Assembly (NCBI GenBank): GCA_018660835.1
Contig: JABJJN010000024.1
Coordinates: 2,501-66,500, forward strand
Reading direction: 5' to 3'
Origin: Gemmatimonadota bacterium
GTDB lineage: Bacteria > Latescibacterota > UBA2968 > UBA8231
Length of the DNA: 64,000 nt
Part shown: positions 32,927 through 42,134 of the stretch, piece after piece
How the letters are laid out: each line of letters starts with the position of its first letter
Numbering within the stretch: the first letter of the stretch is position 1
The notes under the pieces: model-generated
What the model saw: the letters and a program-made list of their open reading frames with translations, nothing else
The model's database searches: none
Told to the model about the DNA's origin: nothing
Program-made: the position numbers and the translations under genes

Positions 32927-35900
32927 TTACTTGAGCAGCAACATCTTCTTGATGCTCTGGAACTCTCCGCCCGCACTGATGCGGTAGAAGTAGACACCGG
33001 AGCTCAAGGACTGCCCGTTGTTATTGGTCGCATCCCACTGGATCACATAGCGACCGGCCGTCTGGTAGTCATTCACCAGAGTGTTAACGACCTGGCCGAG
33101 CATGTTGTAAATCTCCAGTGTGACCTCACCGGCCTCAGGCAACTGGTACTTGATCGTCGTCTCCGGGTTGAACGGGTTCGGATAGTTGTTCTGAAGCGCG
33201 TAAACATCTGGACGCGTCTCAATCCGAACACTGGTCGGAGCTGTGATCTGGTTCATACCGTAGCTGCCATCCTGGATAGCACCCGAAGCGATCTCGATGT
33301 AGCTGTCCTCAATCTCCGACTTGGCGCGGAAGATGAGGTCGAGACCGAGGTTGCCTTCACTGCTGGCGACGTCGCCGAATGCTGCGACGTATACCTCACC
33401 CTCACCACGTGCGATGGTCTGCGGTGTGGCAAGTTCGGTTTCACCCAGAATGTTGTCCTGGACCTGAGTGCCCACAAACTCGAGCAACTCGGAGTCATAG
33501 GAAACTGTAAGACCGTAGGCCTTGACTTCGACGAACTCTTCAAGGCTGACTGCGATCGTCATATCCTCACCGATGCGCGGCAATGCTGTGCCGGCGTCGA
33601 GGTAGAAGCTGGCGTCGCTGTTCAGACCAGCCATCGTCGGGACCACCTTGCCGGCGACCTGAATCACCTTGCCGAAGTTCTCGGCGAAGACGAAGAAGTC
33701 GTCGTAATCGACGCGATTGTTCTGGCTGAGATCGAACGCAGGCTCGAAAGCCTCCTGTCCGGCTGCCAGACCAAAGTGGTCTGCGAAGATGAAGAAGTCG
33801 TCGTAGCCGACACGGTTGTCAGCGCCAAACAGACCGTAGACCGGAGTGCCGTCGGCTGCGACAGCGTTGTTCCGGATGGCCATGGCCGAGTTCTCCAGCT
33901 CAGTGGCAGACTCGTTGTCAGTGTCGTACGGGCTCACCGAGTAGGTGTAGCGCACGCCATTGAAGACGGTCTGATCTGCGAAGGAGGTCTCGCCCGTGCT
34001 GGCCTTACCGACCAGCTGATAGGCACCATCATTGACCTTGCGGTAGACATTGTAGCCTGCGACACCGGCTGTCTGGAAGACGTTGTTCGGGCCGACGGCA
34101 GGTGAATTGACAACGGTGAGGATCTGATCGTCAGCGGACTTGGCCCACTGAACGGTCACACTGCCACCGAAGTCATTTGGCGTGTCGATCGCCTGCAGGT
34201 AAGCAACTGCCTGCGGAGCGATGTTGTCGATCGCACGAACTGCCTCTGCGGTTCTACGGGCGTGCGACAGCAGGACGCCGTCAACCACCTTGAAACGCGG
34301 GGCAACGCCGGTCTCGCCAAAGGCAAGTGCCTCAGGTGAGAGGGCGGCGAAGACTGGGGCTGTCAGATCCAACTGCGCAACGGCGCGGCTGTTCTGCATG
34401 GCCTCAGCCATCAGTTCATACGGTGCTGCCACTGTGGTAGCGGCATCGAAAGCAACCTTGCTGGACAGACCACCACGCTCAGCAGCGACGCTGTACTTGG
34501 ACATGACGCCGTCGAGAGTTGCGACGATAGCGCGAGCCACCGTCTGGCCTGGTACCGCGTCAACACGGGCCCAAGCAATGGACTGTGTATCTGGAGCGGC
34601 GAGGGCCACGAGGCCACCGGCACCGTCAGATCCAACTGTTACCACCACGTCACGATAGATCCGGTAACCGGTCAGCGTGCCGTGGTCGGCGGAGACAGGC
34701 CAGGTCAACAGGACGAAGCCGCCCTGATCACCGTTGCCGTCAGCGCCCATGTAGTCCTGACCAACCAATGTGTCAGGTCCGGCGAGGACCGTGCCACCGT
34801 CATTGCTGACGTTGACAGTTTTTGTGCCCTCTTTGCTGCCGCCGGTGATCTGACGAGCTGTGAGGGTGAGGTCACCCGCGTAACCGTTGCTGTTGACCCA
34901 GAAACCACCGGTGCCCTTGGAGATCTGGATGGCGTTCGAGGGGAAGTCAACACCGATTGCATTGGTCGAGATTTCGACGAAGGCAGTAGTCAACGTGTTG
35001 TTGCCAAACTTATCTGCCATGGTCACGGTGACCCACGTCGCATCACCCTGGCCGATCGTGTCGGTTGCGGTGATGAGATTGATCTTGTTGAGTGCTGCGG
35101 CACTCACCACAATGGTGTTATCGAGACCGCCGACAAACAGATTTGATGCATCGGTGCAGTCAGAGATAGCCACGGTGACCGAGTCGATGGATGTCGTGTC
35201 CCTGATACTCACGCTGCGAGTACCAGTGACCCAATCATCCTGGTTCAGAAGGAAGCGACCGGCGACTGTGCTGTCTACGGTGACGCCAGTGCCCCATACC
35301 GTGAGGCCGGAGGCGCCAGAGATCCGCAGAACCGCATCCTGCTTGTAAGTAACCGCGACGCAGTCGGTGGTTGTGCGTGCAGTGAGTGTCAGCGCGACAG
35401 TGTCACCCGCTGCCGGGGTCAGTGTGTCGCTGGCGATTGTGAACTTGGCAATCACCGGTACGACGAACGACGTATCGTAGACAAACGAGTCCGCTGCGGT
35501 ACGGTTGTAGTTACCGGACAAGTCTGCGGCTAGAATCGTGAGACCGTACTTGAGCCCCGACTGCAGAGAGTCGACCGTGAAGGTCTGCTCCGTGAGGGTC
35601 GTTAGCTCGGAGCCGACCAGGGCCCGCGTACGTGTGGTCCCGCTGGATGGCGTATAGGTAATCAGGACACTGTCAGCAGCCTCGCTCAACTTGAACGTGA
35701 CTTTGGCGGTTTCCTCTTCCAGCGTGTCGAGGGCATTTTCGGTCGTCGGGAACAGACGGTCGAAATTGATCTCGTCCACGTCCACATAGACGTTGGTGCG
35801 AGTCAGGGCGGGGCCCCAGTTGCCTGCGAGATCACGACCTTGGAAGCTGATGCTCTGCGACCCGGTTTTGATGGTTCCGCCGACATTTGTGGAATCGTAT

Positions 35901-37306
35901 GTTGCCGCTGCTCCGGTGGTGCCGGTGACACGTATTGCCACTGTGCCGGAATCCGCGGTGTTGGCATTGGAGAAGTTGATGAGGTTGCTGTCGCTTGCAG
36001 CATCAAGAGCGCCGTGTGTGAGCGTGGAGTCTTGATTGGCGATGAGCAACGTCCCTGCGCTTACACCACTGAAAATGATGCGCAGACTGTCGAGACGCTC
36101 TGCCAGCTCAACCGTCAGCGGGTTCAGATCAGAGGTGAAACCAGAATTGACGTTTCCATCGGTGATCGTGTCAGTGCTCACCGGAAGAATCGTATCACCA
36201 TCGACCACGCCGCCATCGAGTACAGGCGCTTTGCCGTCGACGAAGAAACGCACTGGAACCGTCACGCCCGTTGCTACCTCGGAGGTGGTCCCGCAGTCAT
36301 GCGCGGCCGGGAAGCAGTGACCACTCAGGTTACCGGCCGCGTCAGCGATGTAGACCCTGATCGTGTCGGTGCGGTCGTTGGCTACATCGGCACCGACGAG
36401 ATCACCAAAATCCCCCGCGGCGATGATATGCGCGAAGTTGATGGTGTCGTTGGATGCGCTCTTGGGAACCGTCATGAGAGAGCCGAAGACATCCGCTTTG
36501 ACGGTCAAGGTGCTTGAACTGGTCAGCACGGCGGCAGCTTGCCCACCGAGTTTGACGTCCACTTTGATTGTGTCACCGATGCCGAGGATAGCGCCTCGGG
36601 CAGTGCGGTTAGTGAACGCGCTGAAGGTTCTGTTTTGTGTCGACTTTTCACCGGCGACACCGGACGAATCCGTCACCATAGCGTCTGGGCGAGACGGGCG
36701 ATCACCATCGACTCCGAATGTCAGCGAGGCAGCGGAAAGCTTCGTGGCAGTCGACAGCGCGTTACCGGTGCTGTCGAAAGAAGCTGCGGCCACACGGATG
36801 CCGCTGACCGTTCCGGATGTCGCAGAAACCTTACCATACCATGTGTAGGTAAAGTTGTTGCCCGAATTCGAGACGGTGATTGAGTCACCGTCGCCGAAGT
36901 GTTGATGGGCGGAGTCGGCACGAGTAATCGCAGCGGCGATGAAGTTGCCGTTCGTGACCGTTGCACCGGCAGTGTTCAGAACCAATGCGGCGTTAGCGGC
37001 GTCACGCACCAAGCTGTCCAGAGTGACACCCATGAGGGCCGTGTCAGTGCTGTCAGCTGTGGCATCGAGGACGACCGTGCTGTCGTTGCCCACGAACAAG
37101 TAGAAGATGACTCCGTCGGTGGTGCTGGACGTGAAGTCTTCTACAACAGCGGTTGCGACGAAGGTTGAATCGATACCCCTTACGGCGCCGCTATCGGTAG
37201 GAGCGGTGACCGTGACGCTAGTAACGATAGACTGAGCGTCAGCAGTGATCACCCCAAATCCGACCAAAGCGGCGGCGAAAAGGGCTATGCATTTCCTATA
37301 CTGCAT
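32927..37306 (-). CDS. Giant secreted surface protein with Ig-like repeats, dockerin-like and cohesin-like domains
   Basis: The 1459-residue protein has a signal peptide (MQYRKCIAL... ending A-D-A-Q, about residue 25). Many Thr/Asp-rich Ig-like modules follow (about 25-900, low in Lys and Cys), then FN3-like segments (about 900-1150). A pair of dockerin-like motifs N-R-V-G/D-Y-D-D-F-F-x-F (about 1163-1222), a cohesin-like domain (about 1230-1365, Y-D-S-E-L-L-E-F) and a C-terminal sorting domain (about 1370-1459, N-Y-P-N-P-F-N-P-E-T ... K-K-M-L-L-L-K) complete it. The arrangement of the last three parts matches the end of the 1490-residue protein at 4224-8696. The gene has AGGAGG 7 bp before its ATG and a leader of about 280 nt behind a near-consensus promoter. 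It looks like a structural layer or adhesion protein. Confidence 0.85.
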   Translation of the reverse strand: MQYRKCIALFAAALVGFGVITADAQSIVTSVTVTAPTDSGAVRGIDSTFVATAVVEDFTSSTTDGVIFYLFVGNDSTVVLDATADSTDTALMGVTLDSLVRDAANAALVLNTAGATVTNGNFIAAAITRADSAHQHFGDGDSITVSNSGNNFTYTWYGKVSATSGTVSGIRVAAASFDSTGNALSTATKLSAASLTFGVDGDRPSRPDAMVTDSSGVAGEKSTQNRTFSAFTNRTARGAILGIGDTIKVDVKLGGQAAAVLTSSSTLTVKADVFGSLMTVPKSASNDTINFAHIIAAGDFGDLVGADVANDRTDTIRVYIADAAGNLSGHCFPAAHDCGTTSEVATGVTVPVRFFVDGKAPVLDGGVVDGDTILPVSTDTITDGNVNSGFTSDLNPLTVELAERLDSLRIIFSGVSAGTLLIANQDSTLTHGALDAASDSNLINFSNANTADSGTVAIRVTGTTGAAATYDSTNVGGTIKTGSQSISFQGRDLAGNWGPALTRTNVYVDVDEINFDRLFPTTENALDTLEEETAKVTFKLSEAADSVLITYTPSSGTTRTRALVGSELTTLTEQTFTVDSLQSGLKYGLTILAADLSGNYNRTAADSFVYDTSFVVPVIAKFTIASDTLTPAAGDTVALTLTARTTTDCVAVTYKQDAVLRISGASGLTVWGTGVTVDSTVAGRFLLNQDDWVTGTRSVSIRDTTSIDSVTVAISDCTDASNLFVGGLDNTIVVSAAALNKINLITATDTIGQGDATWVTVTMADKFGNNTLTTAFVEISTNAIGVDFPSNAIQISKGTGGFWVNSNGYAGDLTLTARQITGGSKEGTKTVNVSNDGGTVLAGPDTLVGQDYMGADGNGDQGGFVLLTWPVSADHGTLTGYRIYRDVVVTVGSDGAGGLVALAAPDTQSIAWARVDAVPGQTVARAIVATLDGVMSKYSVAAERGGLSSKVAFDAATTVAAPYELMAEAMQNSRAVAQLDLTAPVFAALSPEALAFGETGVAPRFKVVDGVLLSHARRTAEAVRAIDNIAPQAVAYLQAIDTPNDFGGSVTVQWAKSADDQILTVVNSPAVGPNNVFQTAGVAGYNVYRKVNDGAYQLVGKASTGETSFADQTVFNGVRYTYSVSPYDTDNESATELENSAMAIRNNAVAADGTPVYGLFGADNRVGYDDFFIFADHFGLAAGQEAFEPAFDLSQNNRVDYDDFFVFAENFGKVIQVAGKVVPTMAGLNSDASFYLDAGTALPRIGEDMTIAVSLEEFVEVKAYGLTVSYDSELLEFVGTQVQDNILGETELATPQTIARGEGEVYVAAFGDVASSEGNLGLDLIFRAKSEIEDSYIEIASGAIQDGSYGMNQITAPTSVRIETRPDVYALQNNYPNPFNPETTIKYQLPEAGEVTLEIYNMLGQVVNTLVNDYQTAGRYVIQWDATNNNGQSLSSGVYFYRISAGGEFQSIKKMLLLK

Positions 37307-37589
37307 GTTCTTTCCTCCTCAGGGAGCCCTCTCCCTGCTGTGAAACTGTTGCGAGGTAGCCGATGGCTACCATGAAGTATTCAGAATGCGGTTGTGAGGT
37401 TGTCTGTTTCATCGAGTAAAAACCACGAGCGCCCCGTTCCATCATTCACGCCGGGGCATACCTGCTTGTCTCGTCGCCTCTTCTCCTTTCTAAAGTCTAA
37501 AGCCACTACCCAAAATCTGAATGAAGCAATTGATCATTGTGGGACTTCTGGTACAAGCACACCACCCCCTGCCACCTTGGTGCAGGGGA
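37307..37589 (-). promoter_or_regulatory. Structured 5' leader of the 1459-residue surface protein mRNA
   Basis: Between the predicted start point (near 37588) and the ATG lie four perfect or near-perfect stem-loops: one at the very 5' end (37566-37588, one bulge, CTTG loop), GCCCCG/CGGGGC (37431-37457), GGTAGCC/GGCTACC with a 3-nt loop (37355-37371) and CAGGGAG/CTCCCTG with a 4-nt loop (37320-37337) just before the AGGAGG. It matches no riboswitch I know. A 5'-terminal hairpin can protect mRNA from decay, as in ompA. Confidence 0.5.
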
Positions 37590-37594
37590 GACTT

Positions 37595-37623
37595 ATAATA
37601 TCACCGGGCAAAATAAGTGTCAA
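37595..37623 (-). promoter_or_regulatory. Near-consensus promoter of the 1459-residue surface protein gene
   Basis: On the minus strand TTGACA (37623-37618) and TATTAT (37600-37595) are separated by exactly 17 bp. This is the best sigma70-type promoter in the window and fits a strongly expressed surface protein. Confidence 0.7.
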
Positions 37624-37740
37624 GCACTTTTTCCGTTATGTAAAAACGTCCCAACCTAGGGTATTTTCAGAACATACGTGCAGTTGAGCCCCCCTTCCTC
37701 GGGGGCATATCACAGGATACAACCCGGCTCGCAATCGGAC

Positions 37741-37756
37741 TGTGACATCAGTCACT
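37741..37756. promoter_or_regulatory. CRP/FNR-type palindrome TGTGA-N6-TCACT
   Basis: TGTGACATCAGTCACT differs from the CRP half-site pattern TGTGA-N6-TCACA by one base. It lies in the 550-bp gap 37307-37856, about 160 bp upstream of the predicted start of the 1459-residue gene, farther than classic class I sites. A GCCCCC/GGGGGC hairpin (37688-37706) lies between. No CRP-family gene is in the window. The remainder of the gap holds no gene I can support. Confidence 0.3.
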
Positions 37757-37856
37757 TTGCTCAAGTTTTTTGCTCCTGAGGTTAAGATAGCAGTATCTGA
37801 TGCCTGCAATCAAGCTAGATCCGTGCCATGACAATCATCGCGCGCCCGGGGTGCAG

Positions 37857-39302
37857 CTACGAATCGGCCCGTACCTGCTGGATGCGGGCGAAAATCTCAC
37901 CAAGCCTTCGCCTCTCTGCAATCAACAAGGTGGTGCCATAAGTGGCGCAGAACACAGGGATCGCGACCTCTGGAATTGCAGGGGCCAGGCTCACCCCAGT
38001 CGCCGCTGCCACGCAGGCGACAGCCGGCATGAGAAGCATCCTGCGATAGTGAACGGTGATGTGGCCACTGACACGCCACCAGAGGAAACAGAGCCCCCAC
38101 AGAGCGATCAACCCCATAGACAAAGCTGCACCCTGAGTGCCAAAGAAGATGACAGCAAGGGGAATCACCGGCAGGGCGATCAGCGCCTGGCTCGCCATGA
38201 TCTTCGTTGCTGAGACGGCATCGCCCCGTGCCCACAACAAGCCATACCCCTCATCCAGGAGAGGCCTGGCGAGTCCGAAGAGCAGCAGATACATCATGAT
38301 TTGGGCAGAGCCAGACCAGCTTTCCCCGAGAAGCTGCATCAGTTGCGGGGCGAGAAGTACCAGGCCAATGGCAACGGGCGCAGAACATCGAATCACGAGA
38401 CTCGACATAGTTTCGAAGAGCTCTGATAACTTCTCCTCGTCATCTTGATAGCGAGAGTATAGAGCGCTCGTATAGTTGAAGATGATGTGGCTGATCACGG
38501 CGGTAGGGAGAAACATGAGCCACCAGGCGTTTTCATAGAGGGCGAGTTCACTCTCGCCAACGATGACCCCGAGAATCACCTTGTCGTAGAGCCAGACGAA
38601 GCTCTGTAGTATCCAACCAACCCAGAGCCAGCGGCCGTAGTCGAGGAGTTTGCGGGTCCAGGAGGGATCTAACCGGAAGCGGAGGGGGGCGGGGCGTAGC
38701 AGCCAGACCCCCGTTGAAAACACGACGGCATAGACCACACTATAGGCGGCGTAGGCCGACCATCCCCCAAGAATGAGGCTCCAGCTGCCCAACCCGTGAA
38801 CGGCGGCGGCCACGGCGATTCCGAGTGCCATGATCGTTCCAAAGCCATGCAACAGTGACAGGTGGCCGAACTGGAAATCCCGTCGAAGCAGTGCCTCTGA
38901 AGTCTGGGTGAGGCTCCTCAGCAGATGAAATAGACCGAGCAGACAGATGACCGGGCCACCCCATCCCCAGGAATCCGGAAATAGGAACCAGAGCCCAAGC
39001 CCTGCCAGGCTTGTAAGAAGGAATACGGCGACGCTAACGAGGCAGTTGAGCGTGAAGTGCGTCTCGAGGAACTCTTGCGTGTCGTCACGAAAGTGCAGGA
39101 GCCCTTGCATCAGGCCCACCTGACTGAGACTGGCGAACATCATGAAGACGACGAAGGGCAGAATGACGGGCTCGAAGGCCTCTCGCCCAAGAACCTCGTC
39201 GCTGCGGAGCACGACAGTGAGAATGACGCTGGCTATGCGACCAGCGTATCCGCCGACGAGGGCGTAGAAGAATGACCTGAGTACCTGGCGAGGAGAACTC
39301 AC
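37857..39302 (-). CDS. Polysaccharide flippase (Wzx/MATE-like, O-antigen transporter family)
   Basis: The 481-residue protein has about 12 to 14 hydrophobic helices and few charged residues in between, the pattern of Wzx-type lipid-linked oligosaccharide flippases in the MVF superfamily. The N-terminal R-S-F-F-Y-A-L-V-G-G-Y-A-G-R and the mid-protein Y-D-K-V-I-L-G segment fit this family, which moves polyprenyl-linked glycans across the inner membrane for surface polysaccharide assembly. The substrate is unknown; no polymerase or glycosyltransferase cluster is adjacent. It follows hisB by 6 bp and so seems to be the last gene of the his transcript. Confidence 0.8.
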   Translation of the reverse strand: MSSPRQVLRSFFYALVGGYAGRIASVILTVVLRSDEVLGREAFEPVILPFVVFMMFASLSQVGLMQGLLHFRDDTQEFLETHFTLNCLVSVAVFLLTSLAGLGLWFLFPDSWGWGGPVICLLGLFHLLRSLTQTSEALLRRDFQFGHLSLLHGFGTIMALGIAVAAAVHGLGSWSLILGGWSAYAAYSVVYAVVFSTGVWLLRPAPLRFRLDPSWTRKLLDYGRWLWVGWILQSFVWLYDKVILGVIVGESELALYENAWWLMFLPTAVISHIIFNYTSALYSRYQDDEEKLSELFETMSSLVIRCSAPVAIGLVLLAPQLMQLLGESWSGSAQIMMYLLLFGLARPLLDEGYGLLWARGDAVSATKIMASQALIALPVIPLAVIFFGTQGAALSMGLIALWGLCFLWWRVSGHITVHYRRMLLMPAVACVAAATGVSLAPAIPEVAIPVFCATYGTTLLIAERRRLGEIFARIQQVRADS

Positions 39303-39308
39303 CGTGCG

Positions 39309-39914
39309 CTACAGCGAACCCTTGGTCGAGGGAATTCCCTGTACTCGATCCGAACGCGTGACGGCGGCAGACAGAGCGCGGGCCACCGATTTGTAGATCG
39401 CCTCAATCCCATGGTGGTCGTTGCCACTGCGTAGCAGATCGACGTGCAGATTGATCCGCCCATGATCTGACACTGCGCGTAGGAATTCCTGCACCATTGC
39501 GACGGGGAATTCGCCAACCATCTCATCAACAAATCCCGCCTGCAGCACCAGAAAGGATCGCCCGGACAGATCCACGACGCTACGGGCCATTGCCTCGTCC
39601 ATGGGGACGTAGCTGTAGCCAAAACGCTCGAGACCCGCCTTGTCCCCTACGGCCTCAGCCAGGGCCATACCCAGACAAATGCCGATGTCCTCTACGGTGT
39701 GATGGGCATCTACGTCGAGATCTCCGTCACATGACACCGTCAGATCGAACAAGCCGTGCCGGGCGAAGGCCGTGAGCATGTGATCGAAAAAGCCAATTCC
39801 CGTAGCGACCTTTGCCTGACCCGAACCATCAAGATTCAACTCCAGTTCAATCGCTGTTTCGGAGGTCTTCCGCTCAATACGGGACCGTCGCTGCTCGCTC
39901 AAGACTTCCTCCAA
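39309..39914 (-). CDS. hisB: Imidazoleglycerol-phosphate dehydratase
   Basis: HisB dehydrates imidazole glycerol phosphate to imidazole acetol phosphate in histidine synthesis, using a Mn2+ pair. The 201-residue product contains the two metal-binding repeats D-A-H-H-T-V-E-D and G-N-D-H-H-G-I-E-A, G-I-G-F-F-D-H-M-L and D-L-S-G-R. It is the monofunctional form without a histidinol-phosphatase domain. Its first 15 or so bases overlap the end of hisD, indicating coupled translation. Order on the minus strand is hisG, hisD, hisB, then the flippase. Confidence 0.95.
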   Translation of the reverse strand: MEEVLSEQRRSRIERKTSETAIELELNLDGSGQAKVATGIGFFDHMLTAFARHGLFDLTVSCDGDLDVDAHHTVEDIGICLGMALAEAVGDKAGLERFGYSYVPMDEAMARSVVDLSGRSFLVLQAGFVDEMVGEFPVAMVQEFLRAVSDHGRINLHVDLLRSGNDHHGIEAIYKSVARALSAAVTRSDRVQGIPSTKGSL

Positions 39915-41212
39915 CGCTCTAGCCGCACCTCAACCGCTCGAGCATGGGCCTCAAAGCCCTCTGCTCGTGCCAGGCGCGTAATGTGATCACCCGTCTTCTC
40001 GAGGCGCTGCCTCGAGTAGGCGACGATGCTGCTTGTCTTCACGAAGTCAGACAGTCCCAGGGATGAAGCGAATCGGGCGGCACCATTTGTCGGCAGGACA
40101 TGATTCGTGCCGGCATAGTAGTCGCCAACAGGCTCGGTCGCCGCTTCCCCGAGGAATACTGCGCCCGCATCACGTATCTTGCTCAGCCAGGCCCAGGGCT
40201 CGTCGACAAGCAATTCCAGATGCTCGGGCGCCAGGCGATTCACCAGATCAACTCCTACATCAAGATCAGACACACAGACAATGGCGCCGAATCGAGTCAG
40301 TGCCGCTTCGATCAGCTCGTGACGAGGCAATTCAGCCGCCTGGGTCTCGACTTCTCTCTGCACCGCCGCAGCCACACTGGCCGAATTGGTTATACAGATA
40401 GACGCCTCCAAGCCCGTTCCGTGTTCAGCCTGCGACAGCAGATCTGCAGCGACGAAGGATGGATCTGCTGCCGCGTCAGCAAGCACGACGATCTCCGAGG
40501 GCCCAGGCACCATCTCAATGCCAACGACACCATAAACCTGGCGTTTGGCTGCCACCGTGTAAGGACCGCCGGGGCCCACGATCTTGTCGACGGACCTAAT
40601 GGAGTCTGTTCCGTACGCCAGAGCGGCCACTGCGTGCGCTCCACCCAAGGCATAGACCTCAGCGACGCCGAGCAAAGCAGCTGTCGCCAACAGATCCGGG
40701 TGTGGAAGACCATTTTCCTGCGGTGGCGTGACGATGCAGATCTCCTCCACGCCGGCAACCTGGGCGGGCACGACAGCCATCAGCAGGCTTGAAATCAGCG
40801 GCGCCGCACCGCCGGGGACGCAGATTCCGACGCGGCGTATGGGAGTGACCTTCTTTCCCAGTACGACTGAGTCCCCATCCTCCATGAACCACGAATTGAT
40901 GCGCTGGCGCTCGTGAAAGGCGCGAATATTGGCCGCCGCCGCGTTGATCGCCTCAACCAGATCTGATTCCGACGCCTGCAAGGCGTCCTGCAACTGTGCT
41001 GGAGGCAGGAGAAACTGCTCTGGCGAAAGCACAACCCCGTCGAAACGCTCGCTGAATCGAACAAGGGCAGCATCACCATCGCGGCGGACGTCAGAGATAA
41101 TGTCTCTGACTGCCTCTTCAATTTCTTCAGGAATGCCCGCTTGGCGCCCAAGGATGTCCGCCAATTTCGGTGGCAGCGGCGCATCGGGACTGTAGTCGAC
41201 GATGTCGATCAT
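39899..41212 (-). CDS. hisD: Histidinol dehydrogenase
   Basis: HisD makes histidine from histidinol in two NAD-dependent oxidations. The 437-residue product has V-G-I-C-V-P-G-G, G-P-G-G-P-Y-T-V-A-A-K-R, P-G-P-S-E-I-V-V-L-A-D, the zinc/catalytic region L-L-S-Q-A-E-H-G-T, N-R-L-A-P-E-H-L-E-L and a C-terminal Y-Y-A-G-T-N-H-V-L-P-T. All landmarks are intact. It starts 7 bp after the stop of hisG. Confidence 0.96.
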   Translation of the reverse strand: MIDIVDYSPDAPLPPKLADILGRQAGIPEEIEEAVRDIISDVRRDGDAALVRFSERFDGVVLSPEQFLLPPAQLQDALQASESDLVEAINAAAANIRAFHERQRINSWFMEDGDSVVLGKKVTPIRRVGICVPGGAAPLISSLLMAVVPAQVAGVEEICIVTPPQENGLPHPDLLATAALLGVAEVYALGGAHAVAALAYGTDSIRSVDKIVGPGGPYTVAAKRQVYGVVGIEMVPGPSEIVVLADAAADPSFVAADLLSQAEHGTGLEASICITNSASVAAAVQREVETQAAELPRHELIEAALTRFGAIVCVSDLDVGVDLVNRLAPEHLELLVDEPWAWLSKIRDAGAVFLGEAATEPVGDYYAGTNHVLPTNGAARFASSLGLSDFVKTSSIVAYSRQRLEKTGDHITRLARAEGFEAHARAVEVRLERWRKS

Positions 41213-41219
41213 GGTTTGG

Positions 41220-42104
41220 TCAGTAGACGACTTTGCTTAAGGGATACTCGATGATCCCCTCGGCACCGGCGTGCTTCAATTGCGGGATGATGTCACGGAC
41301 AAGGCGTTCATCGGCAATGATCTCTACAGCAACCCAGTCTTCGTCGGTCTGGTTGGAGATCGTCGGCGCGCGCAGGGCGGGCAGAATTTCCATCACTTGA
41401 GCAAGGTGCGCTCGAGGGACGTTCATTTTCAAGCCTACCTTGCTGTCTGCCTCGAGTGCCCCTTGCAAGAGGGTGAGCAGATTCTGCGCCTTCTGGCGTT
41501 TCCACGGATCTTCCCAGGCGGTTTTGTTGGCTATGAAGCGGGTCGTGGACTCAAGCATCACATCAACAATGCGTAGTCGATTCGCTCGCAGCGAGGATCC
41601 CGTTTCGGTGCCGTCGACGATGGCGTCTGCCACGCCGGGAATCCCGGCTTTTACTTCTGTGGTCCCCCACGAGAAATCGACCTCTGCCTGGATGCCTCGC
41701 TCCTCGAGGTAGCGACGAGTCACGCCGACCAATTCGCTGGCGATTGTCTTGCCTTGCAGATCCTTGAGGGTCTTGATGGGAGAATCCTCCGGGACGGCGA
41801 TCACCCACCTCAGAGGGCGCGATGTGGCCTTGCTGTAGCGCAGTTCGCCAATTTCGATGACGTCAGCCTGCCACTCTTCCACCCAGTCCTTGCCAGTAAC
41901 CCCCACATCGAGAACTCCTCGCTCGACGTAGTGGGCGATCTCCTGCGCTCGGAACATCAGGCCAGAGAGCTCTGGATCATCGATCTCGGGCTCGTAAGAG
42001 CGTGAGGGCAGATTAATACGATAGCCGGCTCGACCGAAGAGCTTGAACGTCGCCTCCTGCAAACTGCCAGAAGGAAAGCCGATTTTCAGGTTGTTGGTGC
42101 TCAT
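41220..42104 (-). CDS. hisG: ATP phosphoribosyltransferase (long form)
   Basis: HisG starts histidine synthesis by joining ATP and PRPP, and histidine inhibits it. The 294-residue length and a C-terminal ACT-like regulatory domain (about 220-294, M-N-V-P-R-A-H-L ... D-E-D-W-V-A-V-E) make it the hexameric long form, which does not need HisZ. Conserved pieces include K-I-G-F-P-S-G-S-L, D-V-G-V-T-G-K-D-W and the PRPP loop A-I-V-D-G-T-E-T-G-S-S-L-R. The upstream neighbour is a HEAT lipoprotein gene, 30 bp away. The other his genes are not in the window. Confidence 0.95.
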   Translation of the reverse strand: MSTNNLKIGFPSGSLQEATFKLFGRAGYRINLPSRSYEPEIDDPELSGLMFRAQEIAHYVERGVLDVGVTGKDWVEEWQADVIEIGELRYSKATSRPLRWVIAVPEDSPIKTLKDLQGKTIASELVGVTRRYLEERGIQAEVDFSWGTTEVKAGIPGVADAIVDGTETGSSLRANRLRIVDVMLESTTRFIANKTAWEDPWKRQKAQNLLTLLQGALEADSKVGLKMNVPRAHLAQVMEILPALRAPTISNQTDEDWVAVEIIADERLVRDIIPQLKHAGAEGIIEYPLSKVVY

Positions 42105-42134
42105 TTCCCTAATCCTTCGTGCCTCTGTGGGGTC

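Noticed and set aside
37394..37687. A 97-codon plus-strand frame in the large intergenic region
   Set aside because: It starts with GTG without a ribosome binding site and runs antisense across the predicted promoter and leader of the 1459-residue gene.
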